A model generated the notes under the pieces. It made no database searches. It was given only the letters and a program-made list of their open reading frames with translations, and was not told where the DNA came from. A program made the position numbers and the translations under genes. Source: Rothia mucilaginosa (GTDB lineage Bacteria > Actinomycetota > Actinomycetes > Actinomycetales > Micrococcaceae). Taken from it: a stretch of DNA of 64,000 bases. This document shows, piece by piece, positions 1-7,908 of this stretch; the first letter of the stretch is position 1; every line of letters starts with the position of its first letter. The DNA is taken from positions 2,170,001 to 2,234,000 of the forward strand of contig NZ_AP014938.1 in NCBI RefSeq assembly GCF_001548235.1. The letters are read 5' to 3'.

Positions 1-936
1 CAGCGCACCGCCTCAACCCGCGACTTCGAAGGCGCCGTCGAACCGGTCTCACGCATCAAAATCCCCAAGCACCTGAGCCTCAAAACCGCCAAGGAACGCC
101 GCGACACCGCAAGCCGCATGCGCCAGGCACTCTACGACGGCCGCGCCCCGCGCGCGCTCGCACAGCAGAACATCCCTGCTCGTCAAAACAGCATTGACGC
201 ACAGCTGGAGGCTCTGCAGGCTCAGCTGCGTAACCACCCGTGCCACGGCTGCTCCGACCGTGCAAACCACATGCGTTGGGCTGAACGCTGGCAGAAGCTC
301 AACTCAGAAACCGAAGGGTTGCGCCGTCAGATTGCCCGCCGCACCAACACGATCGCGCAGGTCTTCAACCGCATTGCGCGCCTGCTGGAGAGCTACGGCT
401 ACGTCGAACGCACCGAGGACGGCGAACTATCGCTGACCACCGGCGGTCAGGCGCTACGCCGCATCTACGGCGAGCGCGACCTACTGACCGCCCTGTGCCT
501 GGACGCGCACTTCCTCGACGGACTGGAGCCCGCCGCCATCGCGGCAACCGTCGCCGCACTAACCTACCAGGGCAAGCGCGACGCGGTGGAATACCTGGCC
601 CACTACCCGCACCCGTCCCTGCGCGCCCCCATTGCGACGATTACTCAGCGCCTCGCCGACCTGAACGCAGCCGAAGAACAATTCAAGGTCAACCCGACCC
701 CCGCATGCGACTTCGGCCTGGTCGAACCCATGTACGCCTGGGCGAACGGCGCGCACCTCGCAAAGGCAATCGAGAACACCGGCCTTGCCGCCGGCGACTT
801 CGTACGCTGGGCAAAGCAGGTACTGGACGCCCTAGACCAGATTGCGCACATCCGCTCGCTGGACCCGGTGATCCGCGCTCGCTGTGAAGAGGCGATTGAG
901 GCGGTCCGCCGCGGCGTAGTCGCACTGGACGTCTAA
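1..936 (+). CDS. helY: DEAD/DEAH-box RNA helicase, C-terminal part (HelY/Mtr4-like)
   Basis: This reading frame is open from the first base and ends at TAA 934-936, so only the C-terminal 311 residues are visible and the start lies before the window. The visible part matches the DSHCT domain found at the C-terminus of Ski2/Mtr4-like helicases. It has a CHGCSDR-type cysteine motif, a helical linker, then the segment around LLESYGYVERTEDGELSLTTGG and LLTALCLDAHFLDGLEP. The helicase core with its Walker motifs is upstream and cannot be seen. In Actinobacteria this architecture is HelY, a putative ATP-dependent RNA helicase. The identification rests on the C-terminal domain only. Confidence 0.85.
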   Translation, partial: QRTASTRDFEGAVEPVSRIKIPKHLSLKTAKERRDTASRMRQALYDGRAPRALAQQNIPARQNSIDAQLEALQAQLRNHPCHGCSDRANHMRWAERWQKLNSETEGLRRQIARRTNTIAQVFNRIARLLESYGYVERTEDGELSLTTGGQALRRIYGERDLLTALCLDAHFLDGLEPAAIAATVAALTYQGKRDAVEYLAHYPHPSLRAPIATITQRLADLNAAEEQFKVNPTPACDFGLVEPMYAWANGAHLAKAIENTGLAAGDFVRWAKQVLDALDQIAHIRSLDPVIRARCEEAIEAVRRGVVALDV

Positions 937-1044
937 CCCGCGCCTTAGTGCGACACCGTGCATGGTGCTACACCGTGCTACATCGTATATAGTGTAACGC
1001 CATGCCCGGCCGGTTCGGACTACCACCCCCGCCACCGCGCACCG

Positions 1045-1074
1045 TTCCGCCTTATTCCGCCTTATTCCGCCTCA
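1045..1074. repeat. three tandem 10-bp units
   Basis: Three consecutive copies of a TTCCGCCTTA-like decamer (the last ends TCA). They lie in the 285-bp gap between the helicase and the amidohydrolase-like gene. The gap also holds CACCGTGCATGGTGCTACACCGTGCTAC-type near-repeats around 955-985. I see no gene in the gap. Confidence 0.6.
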
Positions 1075-1221
1075 TCTGAGGCATGTCATCTAAGGACGAA
1101 CGAACTACCGCAGGCAGCGGGGGTGCTTCTATACTCAAATGAGACGCTCAGCTGCGCGGACACAAGCGAAGTGCCCGCCTACGTGTGCGCCCCAGCGCGC
1201 CTCAAAGGTGAAAGGATTCTA

Positions 1222-2400
1222 ATGTCTACCCGTATTTTTGTAGATGGCAGCGTGTACAGCCCCGTCGACCCGTACGCAACCGCAATGCTGATCGAAGACG
1301 GTACCGTCCGCTGGGTTGGTTCCGATTCCGGCGCACGATCAATTGCCGACGAATCAGCCACCATCACCGAACTCGAAGGCGCCCTGCTCACCCCCGCCTT
1401 TGCGCGCGCACTAGCACCGGTAGCAGGCAAAGAAGCACCCGAAATCCTCGACTACCTGCAGGCATACCGCGCCGCCGGCTACCACACGCACACCCTACTC
1501 GCCGGCATGGAAGACGTACCCGACCTCGTCTCCGCACTCAGCTACTACAGCGCCGAACACGGCACACCCGACATCCGCCTCATCCTCAACGCCACCAGCG
1601 TAGAAACCGACGAACTCATCAGCGCCATCAAGGCACTACGCCCCCTCACCGAAGGCGAACGCGCCGTCAAGGGCCTGCAGCTGGTCGGCATCTTTGTCGC
1701 ACCCGCCGAGGCGCCCGCAGCAGCACAGGTAGCCGAAGACGCCGCACTCCTGCTCTCCATCGATGCATCCACCGGCTTCACCACCGCAGCTGACGCCGCG
1801 CTCGCCGTACGCGAAAACCGCCCCTGGCTGCCCATCCGCCTCGACGCAGCCATCAGCACCCCCCAAGACCCCATCACCGACGAATACCTCACCAAACTGG
1901 CAGAAGCACGCATCAACCTCGGCCTGAGCGTCTGCGAACCCGAAGAAGACGAAGAAGCCAACGACACCGTCCAAGCACTCCTCGCACACGCCGGGGGAGA
2001 AGCACGCGAGTCAGTAGCCTCCGTAGCACGCCGCGCAAATGCAACCGGCACCTCCATCGCCCTGGGTTCCGACACCCAACTCTACGCACCCGGCGCCTGG
2101 TCCCTCATCCGCGAACTCATCAACGACGAACACGGCATCTCCGCACGCAGCGCCTTCGCCGCCCTCACCCGCGGCGTATACCGCCTAGCACACGAAGAAA
2201 ACCCCTTCACCGGCCAGCTAACCCCCGACACCCCCGCATACGTGGCACAGTGGCGCGTCGAAGCCCTCATGGTCCAGGCACCCGACTCCCGCGTAGCATC
2301 CTGGAGCACTGACCCCCGCGCTCGCATTCCGTTGCTTCCGGTGTTGGATGAGGATTTGCCTCTGCCCGTTCTGGAATCTATTTACACTGCAAGTAACTAA
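1222..2400 (+). CDS. amidohydrolase-like protein lacking N-terminal metal ligands
   Basis: 392 residues. ATG 1222 was chosen because a GGTGAAAGG ribosome-binding stretch precedes it; an in-frame upstream ATG at 958 would add an unlikely N-terminus. The overall pattern is that of imidazolonepropionase/amidohydrolase-3 proteins: a short N-terminal beta domain (FVDGSVYSPVDPYATAMLIE, then EDGTVRWVG), a barrel, and a C-terminal GSDTQLYAPGAWSLIRELI segment followed by a SARSAFAALTRG helix. Where such enzymes read LTPGFVDxHxH, this protein reads LLTPAFARALAP, so the HxH metal pair is missing. It may be catalytically inactive or use another mechanism. In related Micrococcaceae, as I recall, an amidohydrolase gene also precedes ppm. 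The substrate cannot be predicted. Confidence 0.7.
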   Translation: MSTRIFVDGSVYSPVDPYATAMLIEDGTVRWVGSDSGARSIADESATITELEGALLTPAFARALAPVAGKEAPEILDYLQAYRAAGYHTHTLLAGMEDVPDLVSALSYYSAEHGTPDIRLILNATSVETDELISAIKALRPLTEGERAVKGLQLVGIFVAPAEAPAAAQVAEDAALLLSIDASTGFTTAADAALAVRENRPWLPIRLDAAISTPQDPITDEYLTKLAEARINLGLSVCEPEEDEEANDTVQALLAHAGGEARESVASVARRANATGTSIALGSDTQLYAPGAWSLIRELINDEHGISARSAFAALTRGVYRLAHEENPFTGQLTPDTPAYVAQWRVEALMVQAPDSRVASWSTDPRARIPLLPVLDEDLPLPVLESIYTASN

Positions 2401-2483
2401 TTTTTTAGCTTGTCAACACCTTTTTAGGCTGTTTAGGGGCGGTAGAAGCCCCCGATGGTTCAGTTGCCTACACGTTTACCCGG

Positions 2484-2489
2484 TATACT
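2484..2489 (+). promoter_or_regulatory. possible -10 element for ppm
   Basis: TATACT lies 45 nt upstream of the ppm start in an AT-richer gap. The nearest -35-like hexamer (TTGCCT, 2464-2469) is only 14 nt away, so the promoter assignment is weak. Confidence 0.35.
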
Positions 2490-2534
2490 GGATACCTACA
2501 CTGCCTGTTTTATATACACCTGTGAGGGAGTAAT

Positions 2535-3269
2535 ATGCGCGTTCTAACTGTCATCCCGACGTATAACGAGAAGGAGAACCTGCCCATCGTGGTAGAGCGT
2601 CTTCGCAAGGCAGCTCCCGAGGTGGACATTCTCGTGGTGGATGATAACAGCCCCGATGGCACCGGCCAGATTGCTGACGAGCTGTCGGCTAAGGATTCCC
2701 AGATTCACGTTCTGCACCGCACCGTTAAGGACGGTCTGGGTGGCGCATACCTCGCTGGCTTCGATTGGGGCCTTGAGGCAGGCTACGACGTTCTGATTGA
2801 GATGGACGCTGACTGCTCGCACCAGCCTGAGCAGCTTCCTTCTCTGGTTCGTGCTGTGGAGGCGGGCGCTGACCTGGCTATTGGTTCGCGTTACGTTCCC
2901 GGCGGCAAGACCAAGAACTGGCCGGCTCACCGTCAGATTCTCTCTCGCGGCGCTAACCTGTACACCCGCCTGATTCTGGGCACCTCCATCAAGGACATTA
3001 CCGCTGGTTTCCGTGCGTACCGCCGTGACGCCCTGCAGCGCCTGAACCTTGAGGGCATTGACTCGAAGGGTTACGTGTTCCAGGTTGATCTGGCGTGGCG
3101 TTCTGAGCAGGCTGGCCTGAACATTGTTGAGGTTCCGATTACCTTCGTTGAGCGTGAGATTGGCGCTTCGAAGATGGACGGCAACATTATCTTTGACTCC
3201 ATGTCTAAGGTGACTCGCTGGGGTATGGCTAACCGCGTTCAGAAGCTGAAGAAGGCTCTGGGCAAGTAA
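2535..3269 (+). CDS. ppm1: polyprenol monophosphomannose synthase (GT2)
   Basis: 244 residues, a typical length for a stand-alone actinobacterial Ppm catalytic domain. It transfers mannose from GDP-mannose to polyprenyl phosphate at the cytoplasmic membrane face, supplying the donor for lipoglycans and protein mannosylation. Seen in sequence: an N-terminal [12 protein letters not shown] motif, [10 protein letters not shown], the metal-binding [11 protein letters not shown], and GSRYVPGG, in the usual order for dolichol-phosphate mannosyltransferases. No membrane segment or fused acyltransferase is present. ATG 2535 follows GAGGGAG with a 5-6 nt spacer. A strong terminator at 3308-3350 ends the unit. 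The protein's family is clear; the exact polyprenol is inferred. Confidence 0.93.
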   Translation: MRVLTVIPTYNEKENLPIVVERLRKAAPEVDILVVDDNSPDGTGQIADELSAKDSQIHVLHRTVKDGLGGAYLAGFDWGLEAGYDVLIEMDADCSHQPEQLPSLVRAVEAGADLAIGSRYVPGGKTKNWPAHRQILSRGANLYTRLILGTSIKDITAGFRAYRRDALQRLNLEGIDSKGYVFQVDLAWRSEQAGLNIVEVPITFVEREIGASKMDGNIIFDSMSKVTRWGMANRVQKLKKALGK

Positions 3270-3307
3270 GACTTCTTGCTAAGGTGCTTCTCGCACCTGA
3301 TCTAAAC

Positions 3308-3350
3308 GAAAGACCGGGGCGGATACATAGCGTATCCGCCCCGGTCTTTC
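3308..3350 (+). terminator. rho-independent terminator after ppm
   Basis: A perfect 19-bp inverted repeat with a 5-nt loop starts 39 nt after the ppm stop. It is GC-rich inside, with GAAAG/CTTTC ends that supply the A and T tracts. Confidence 0.9.
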
Positions 3351-3426
3351 GTGCTTTCTGTAGCGCCCTTTTCTGGCTCATGTACCGACCCTGGCTCACG
3401 TACCGAGAAAAGCCAGCACCAAACGA

Positions 3427-3469
3427 AGAAAGCCCGCTAAGAGCACAAGCGGCGCTTAGCGGGCCTTCT
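3427..3469 (-). terminator. terminator after rbpA
   Basis: A 15-bp stem with a single mismatch lies 32 nt beyond the rbpA stop. Read on the minus strand it is followed by a T-rich tail (TTTCTTCGTTT). Confidence 0.85.
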
Positions 3470-3500
3470 ACAGCGTTTCTACGGCGCCTCTACGGTGCTT

Positions 3501-3839
3501 TTAGAGCGCGTAGTGCTTGCGGTAGTATTCCAGGCGGTCTTCCAGAGTCTTTTCCAGCTCTTCGATGCTGCGGCGTTCCATGAGCATATCCCAGTGGGTA
3601 CGTGCGGGCTTCTCTTCTTCGGCGTCTGCGGTGGAGTCGCCGTTGACGAGGTATGCTTCCTTACCGGACTTTGCGGTCCATACCGAGGGGATTTCTGCTT
3701 CTGCCGCGAAGGTCACGAAAACGCGGTCACCGTCTGCGGTACGGTATTCGACGCGCTGGCGGGGCGCGGGCTGTACGTTCGATTCGGTTTCCATCGACTG
3801 GGAACCCAGGCGCATACCGCGCAGGCTACGATCGCTCAT
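3501..3839 (-). CDS. rbpA: RNA polymerase-binding protein RbpA
   Basis: 112 residues. RbpA binds group I/II sigma factors and RNA polymerase and stabilises open complexes in Actinobacteria. The N-terminus MSDRSLRGMRLGSQSMETE and the core PAPRQRVEYRTADGDRVFVTFAAEAEIPSVW are characteristic. The C-terminal WDMLMERRSIEELEKTLEDRLEYYRK helix is the sigma-interacting part. The start at 3839 was chosen because GGAGGA lies 5 nt upstream and the family begins there; an in-frame ATG at 3884 would overlap the promoter. No cysteines are present. A GGAAT-N18-GTT promoter directly upstream (3885-3910) suggests thiol-oxidative-stress control, as known for rbpA in Streptomyces. Confidence 0.96.
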   Translation of the reverse strand: MSDRSLRGMRLGSQSMETESNVQPAPRQRVEYRTADGDRVFVTFAAEAEIPSVWTAKSGKEAYLVNGDSTADAEEEKPARTHWDMLMERRSIEELEKTLEDRLEYYRKHYAL

Positions 3840-3884
3840 TTTTCCTCCAGTGTCGTCGGGTGCGCTCTTTGGCGCTTTAGGCAT

Positions 3885-3910
3885 AACGTTGGGCGGGGGA
3901 GAGCTATTCC
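3885..3910 (-). promoter_or_regulatory. SigR/SigH-type promoter of rbpA
   Basis: On the minus strand GGAAT (3910-3906) is followed after exactly 18 nt by GTT (3887-3885). This matches the published SigR/SigH consensus GGAAT-N18-GTT. The predicted start of transcription near 3878 gives a leader of about 40 nt before the rbpA ATG. A TATAAT hexamer also occurs further upstream at 3938-3933, but without a recognisable -35. Confidence 0.75.
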
Positions 3911-4027
3911 CTCGAACGTTTACAAAACATCCATTATATCGGTAATAGTCTCCGCCCGCCCAGCGTGGTGGTGTTTATTCGGCGTGATTTTTGGTGATTC
4001 ACGCCTTTTATGCGTTAGATTTCGCGT

Positions 4028-5023
4028 TTAGCCGTTGATGCCGTAGCTTCCGGGTGCCTGCGGTGCGCTCTTGGGTGCCTGGGCAGCGGGCTTCTTCGGT
4101 GCGTCCGTAAGGTCGGATGCGGGCAGGGTGCCGAATGCGTTGCCCAGGCCGCGCAGTGCATCGCCGAGTTCGGTCGGGATGAACCAGAGCTTGTTGGCGT
4201 CGCCTTCGGCGAGCTTGGGCAGGGTCTGCAGGTACTGGTAGGTGAGCAGCTGCTGGCTGGGGTTGGATTCGTGGATTGCTGCGAAGACCTTCTGCACGGC
4301 TTCCGCTTCACCGTTTGCGCGCAGGATTGCGGACTGTGCGTCACCTTCTGCACGAAGGATCTGTGCCTGCTTTTCACCCTCTGCACGCAGGATGGCTGCG
4401 CGGGATTCGCCTTCTGCGGTCAGAATGTCGGACTGCTTCTGGCCTTCTGCGGTGAGGATTGCGGCGCGGCGGTCACGCTCTGCACGCATCTGCTTCTCCA
4501 TGGAGTCCTGGATGGATGCCGGGGGCTGGATTTCCTTGATGTCCACGCGGGAGACGCGCAGGCCCCAGCGGCCGGTGGTGGAGTCGAGTACGCCTCGCAG
4601 TTCCGCGTTGATCTGGTCGCGGGAGGTGAGGGTCTGCTCCAGGTTCAGGCCACCGACGACGTTACGCAGGGTTGCGCTGGTCAGTTCGTCCACGGCGCGA
4701 ATGTAGTTGGTGATTTCGTAGGTTGCGGCCTTAGGGTCGGTGACCTGGAAGTACACGACGGTGTCGATGCCGACCACGAGGTTATCTTCGGTAATCACGG
4801 ACTGTGAGGGGAAGGAAACGACCTGTTCACGCAGGTCGATGAGGGGCAGCACGCGGTCAACTACGGGGATGACGATGTGCAGGCCGGGGTTGAGGACGGC
4901 GTGGAACTTACCCAGTCGTTCGACGATGCCGGCTCGTCCCTGCGGGATGACGCGCACGGTCTTTGCGAGCATCGTCAGCACGAAGAGGATGAGTAGGACC
5001 GTCAGAATAAGACTGATAGGCAT
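4028..5023 (-). CDS. SPFH/band 7 (stomatin/paraslipin-type) membrane protein
   Basis: 331 residues. One N-terminal transmembrane helix (about residues 3-20) is followed by an SPFH domain: VRVIPQGRAGIVERLGKF, then LREQVVSFPSQSVITEDN. A coiled-coil region then holds five 11-residue repeats of the type AILRAEGEKQA (about residues 187-243). Such proteins oligomerise at membranes and are paired with NfeD proteins. The upstream gene on the same strand is NfeD-like (95-bp gap), so the two form the usual operon. ATG 5023 follows AAGGAG with good spacing. The C-terminal 40 residues are Ala/Pro-rich. Family membership is clear; the cellular function (membrane quality control or microdomain organisation) is inferred. 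Confidence 0.9.
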   Translation of the reverse strand: MPISLILTVLLILFVLTMLAKTVRVIPQGRAGIVERLGKFHAVLNPGLHIVIPVVDRVLPLIDLREQVVSFPSQSVITEDNLVVGIDTVVYFQVTDPKAATYEITNYIRAVDELTSATLRNVVGGLNLEQTLTSRDQINAELRGVLDSTTGRWGLRVSRVDIKEIQPPASIQDSMEKQMRAERDRRAAILTAEGQKQSDILTAEGESRAAILRAEGEKQAQILRAEGDAQSAILRANGEAEAVQKVFAAIHESNPSQQLLTYQYLQTLPKLAEGDANKLWFIPTELGDALRGLGNAFGTLPASDLTDAPKKPAAQAPKSAPQAPGSYGING

Positions 5024-5118
5024 TGTTTCTCCTTATCGGTGAGTTATATGGTGTGTGTTTTTGGGTATCTGAACCTGCTTCTAGGGCCGATATTCAGATG
5101 GGTCTTAGCGTGGTGGAA

Positions 5119-5568
5119 TTAGCCGTGGGGGAGAGGCTCTACGATTGCGGTAGCGCCCTCAATGGCTCGCACCCTCGCGTGTGATCCTGCGGCGAGCGTT
5201 CCGGAGGCGGTGCGCGCCGTCCAGGTGTCGCCAGCCAGTACCACCAAACCGGTTTCACTAGTCACATCTTGAGTGACTCGCACCTCAGTACCAATGAGTG
5301 CTTCGGCATTAGTGACAGCTCCGGTGGCTGATTTATTGAGTTTCTTCAGCAGTGGCGGGCGCAGACCAAGAACCAGAATCACGCAGATTACCACGAAAAT
5401 AACGGTTCGAATCAGCATGTTATCCACGAAGGGCGATATTGCTGCGGTGACGCCTGCGCTGATCGCCAGCATGAGAAAGAACAGGTCGAGGCTGAGCATT
5501 TCTATGACGGCGAAAACGAGAGCGAGTGCAACCCAGAGTGTCCAGGGTGTCTCAAAGAGCCAATCCAC
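5119..5568 (-). CDS. NfeD-like membrane protein
   Basis: 149 residues. The N-terminal half holds three hydrophobic segments (about residues 10-30, 31-50, 54-72). The C-terminal half is an OB-fold NfeD domain with the pattern ALIGTEVRVTQDVTSETGLVVLAGDTWTART. The start is GTG 5568 with AAAGGAG upstream. It is the short, truncated NfeD class without the serine protease domain. It is first in an operon with the SPFH protein, the combination seen across bacteria, in which NfeD is thought to help anchor or organise the SPFH oligomer. Confidence 0.88.
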   Translation of the reverse strand: MDWLFETPWTLWVALALVFAVIEMLSLDLFFLMLAISAGVTAAISPFVDNMLIRTVIFVVICVILVLGLRPPLLKKLNKSATGAVTNAEALIGTEVRVTQDVTSETGLVVLAGDTWTARTASGTLAAGSHARVRAIEGATAIVEPLPHG

Positions 5569-6080
5569 GAGTTTTCTCCTTTGGTGTACATCAACCGACG
5601 TGGTTGACGTTGGATCTGCACACGAGGCGACGACACCTTCGTGATGCGGGGTATATCCATTATTTCAGGTGGATTGAGTACAGGTGACGGTTCTGGTGAC
5701 CGAGTGAGGTTAATACATGAACTGTTAAGACTTTATTTAGATATGGGGAATCTTGGGTTCATTCTAGACCTCCCTAAAAAGCCGATAATATACATTATGT
5801 AAAGTAGACCTATTTTTCACTACCCCACCGGTGCTTTCTACGCTCTAGCTGGCACGGGTCAAACTGCGCTCCTCGTGGTGCGACTGGTGCGACTGCACTG
5901 TTCCATCCGTGGCTCTGCGCTCCGCGCGCCTCGCACCGTTCTCTACGCTCAGCCACGCGCTCACATGCCCCGAGCCTTCGGGCTCCTCAACGCCTCCCAT
6001 TAAACGACAAACACCCGAGACGAGCTCACACCGTTCGGTGCGCTCCATCTCGGGTGCCTATCATCAGCTACTGGGTTTCT
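5569..6080. other. intergenic region without a convincing gene
   Basis: 512 bp between divergently placed transcription units. The stretch 5690-5820 is AT-rich (possible nfeD promoter region). The rest holds the trpD terminator hairpin. Two short open frames here (5909-6103 plus, 5845-6048 minus) run through the hairpin, have no ribosome site, and are not supported. Confidence 0.6.
6012..6056 (-). terminator. terminator after trpD
   Basis: A 9-bp outer stem (CACCCGAGA/TCTCGGGTG) encloses further short pairings. On the minus strand it is followed by TTTGTCGTTT. It lies 25 nt beyond the trpD stop. Confidence 0.75.
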
Positions 6081-7151
6081 TTATTCTGCGTGCTTGGAGC
6101 TGAACTCTACCCATGCGTTGAGCACGCGCTCTGCTGCACCGGATGCAATAGATTCGCGTGCATCAGCCAAAGCCTGAGTGAAGCGGGTCTCAAAGCTCTC
6201 GCCGTTGGTCGGGCGGTACGCCACCAGGCCAGCCGCAGCATTGATGAGCACGGCGTCGTGAATGGCGCGTAGCGGGCTCTTCGGGGACTCGCCCTCCCCC
6301 GCCAAAATTGCACGGAAAACGCCCGCATTGTACTCGGCGTCGCCGCCACGCAACTGCTCCAGCGGTGCGTTCTGCAGACCGTACTCGGTCGGGTCAAAAC
6401 GGTACTCGGTCAGTTCGCCGTCTACAGCCTCCCACAGGCGGCTCGTGGTGGCAATAGTCAGCTCATCCAGGCCGTCATCACCGCGGAAAATCAGGGCGTG
6501 ATCGCCGCGCTCAGCGAAGACGTGAGCCATCTTCTCAGCCATGACCGGATTAGCAACGCCGATAGCCGAGGACTTCACGCGAGCCGGGTTCGTCATGGGA
6601 CCCAGGTAGTTGAACGCGGTCGGAATGCCCAGCAGGCGGCGGGTCGGGCCCACGTGGCGCATTGCCGGGTGGAAGGTCATCGCAAACAGGAACGTGATGC
6701 CGGTCTCGCGAGCGCATTCGGCGACTGCGGGAATGGGCATGTCGAGGCGGATTCCGAGGGCTTCGAGGACGTCTGCGGAGCCGGATTTGGAGGTGGAGGC
6801 GCGGTTGCCGTGCTTGACGACGGTGGCGCCGGTGCCTGCGATGACGAGGGCTGCCATGGTGGAGATGTTGACGGTGTTTTGTTGGTCACCGCCGGTGCCG
6901 ACGATGTCTACGGCGTGGGGGTCGATGTCGACGGTTTCGGCTTTGGCAATCATTCCGGCTGCGAGTGCGCCGAGTTCTTCGGGGGTTTCGCCTTTGGAGT
7001 GGAGGGCGGTGAGGAAGGACGCGAGGATCGGCTGTTCGGTTTGGCCGGTCATGATTTGGTCCATTGCCCAGGCGACTTCGGTGTCGGTGAGGTTTTGGTG
7101 TTTGACGAGCTGGTTGAGGATGTATTTCCAGGTGATTTCGTGCGTAGTCAT
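6081..7151 (-). CDS. trpD: anthranilate phosphoribosyltransferase
   Basis: 356 residues, normal length. The enzyme joins anthranilate and PRPP to form phosphoribosyl-anthranilate, the second step of the tryptophan branch. Seen: DIVGTGGDQQNTVNIST (PRPP loop), KHGNRASTSKSGSADVLEALG (family signature), HPAMRHVGPTRRLLGIPTAFNYLGPMTNP and DGLDELT. No other trp genes are nearby. ATG 7151 has no clear ribosome-binding site. A TACACT hexamer ends 7 nt upstream of the A of the ATG, which suggests a leaderless transcript. The terminator of erpA lies immediately upstream. Confidence 0.96.
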   Translation of the reverse strand: MTTHEITWKYILNQLVKHQNLTDTEVAWAMDQIMTGQTEQPILASFLTALHSKGETPEELGALAAGMIAKAETVDIDPHAVDIVGTGGDQQNTVNISTMAALVIAGTGATVVKHGNRASTSKSGSADVLEALGIRLDMPIPAVAECARETGITFLFAMTFHPAMRHVGPTRRLLGIPTAFNYLGPMTNPARVKSSAIGVANPVMAEKMAHVFAERGDHALIFRGDDGLDELTIATTSRLWEAVDGELTEYRFDPTEYGLQNAPLEQLRGGDAEYNAGVFRAILAGEGESPKSPLRAIHDAVLINAAAGLVAYRPTNGESFETRFTQALADARESIASGAAERVLNAWVEFSSKHAE

Positions 7152-7157
7152 GTGTTA

Positions 7158-7163
7158 AGTGTA
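7158..7163 (-). promoter_or_regulatory. -10 element of trpD, probable leaderless start
   Basis: TACACT on the minus strand is separated by 6 nt from the trpD ATG, placing +1 at or next to the start codon. No Shine-Dalgarno sequence is visible, and no clear -35 is seen. Confidence 0.5.
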
Positions 7164-7166
7164 AAA

Positions 7167-7213
7167 CCCCCGCCGCGTATCTGCATGGTTGGGTGCAGTA
7201 TGCGAGACGGGGG
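7167..7213 (-). terminator. terminator after erpA
   Basis: An imperfect hairpin with CCCCC/GGGGG ends. On the minus strand it is followed by TTTTAC. It lies 41 nt after the erpA stop and abuts the trpD -10 element, separating the two genes. Confidence 0.7.
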
Positions 7214-7254
7214 TTTATTAGGCGTGTTGCGCTTTAGTGGCGCGTGGTGGCGGT

Positions 7255-7608
7255 TTAGTGGAAGGAGTCACCGCATGCGCAGGAGCCAGCTGCGTTGGGG
7301 TTGTCGATGGAGAAGCCCTGCTTTTCGATGGTGTCTTCGAAGTCGATGGTGGAGCCATCGAGGTAAGGCGCGCTCATCTTGTCGACGATGACTTCTACGC
7401 CGTCGAAGTTGCGGACTGCGTCGCCGTCGAGGACGCGCTCGTCGAAGTAGAGCTGGTAGATGAGGCCGGAGCAGCCGCCGGGCTGGACGGCGATGCGCAG
7501 GCGCAGGTCGGTGCGACCTTCCTGCTCGAGGAGGGTGCGGACCTTGGTCTGTGCTACTTCGGTGAGGTTGACGCCGTGGGTCGGCAGTTCGATGATGGTT
7601 TCACTCAT
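7255..7608 (-). CDS. erpA: A-type iron-sulfur cluster insertion protein (HesB/ErpA)
   Basis: 117 residues. A-type carriers receive Fe-S clusters from the Suf scaffold and deliver them to apoproteins. The three ligand cysteines are present: C46 in QPGGCSG and C110/C112 in the C-terminal GSCACGDSFH. The body LRLRIAVQPGG...YQLYFDE...GVEVIVDKMSAPYLDGSTIDFED is typical. The start at 7608 was chosen because AAAGGA precedes it at good spacing and the family starts here; an in-frame upstream ATG at 7662 has no ribosome site. It is transcribed alone. Its logical partners are the suf genes at 39-44 kb. Confidence 0.95.
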   Translation of the reverse strand: MSETIIELPTHGVNLTEVAQTKVRTLLEQEGRTDLRLRIAVQPGGCSGLIYQLYFDERVLDGDAVRNFDGVEVIVDKMSAPYLDGSTIDFEDTIEKQGFSIDNPNAAGSCACGDSFH

Positions 7609-7789
7609 TGGTGTTGTCCTTTTGTTTTGTTGGTTGCCCGTGTGCGCCGCGTGTGGGTGCATATGGGTGTTTTAGCCTTCACGATACGCCCCTGAGTGTT
7701 TGATGCACAACCTAGGGTGTGCATAGTTCGCCGGGGGCGTGAGTGTTGGTGTGGGGGCTTGACATGTAATTCTGCTTCTAGGATACCGA

Positions 7790-7831
7790 AAAAGTGGGGG
7801 TTGGGGTTTGTGACCCTTCTCCCCCACTTTT
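7790..7831 (-). terminator. terminator after the M20 peptidase gene
   Basis: A perfect 11-bp stem (AAAAGTGGGGG with CCCCCACTTTT) with a 20-nt loop. On the minus strand it ends in a T5 tract. It lies 78 nt after the stop of the gene at 7909-9303. Confidence 0.85.
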
Positions 7832-7908
7832 CGCCTCCTTTTTCTGCCCTGTGTTTTGTGGGCTGGTTTGGAGAGCGCGCTCTGCGCCGCTATTTCTAGT
7901 GAACGCGG

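Noticed and set aside
5845..6103. Open frames on both strands near the trpD terminator
   Set aside because: Both run through the terminator stem, have no ribosome site and have no recognisable protein features.
7759..7787. TTGACA followed after 17 nt by GATACC on the plus strand
   Set aside because: It points into the terminator hairpin at 7790-7831 and no plus-strand gene or RNA follows; the -10 match is poor.
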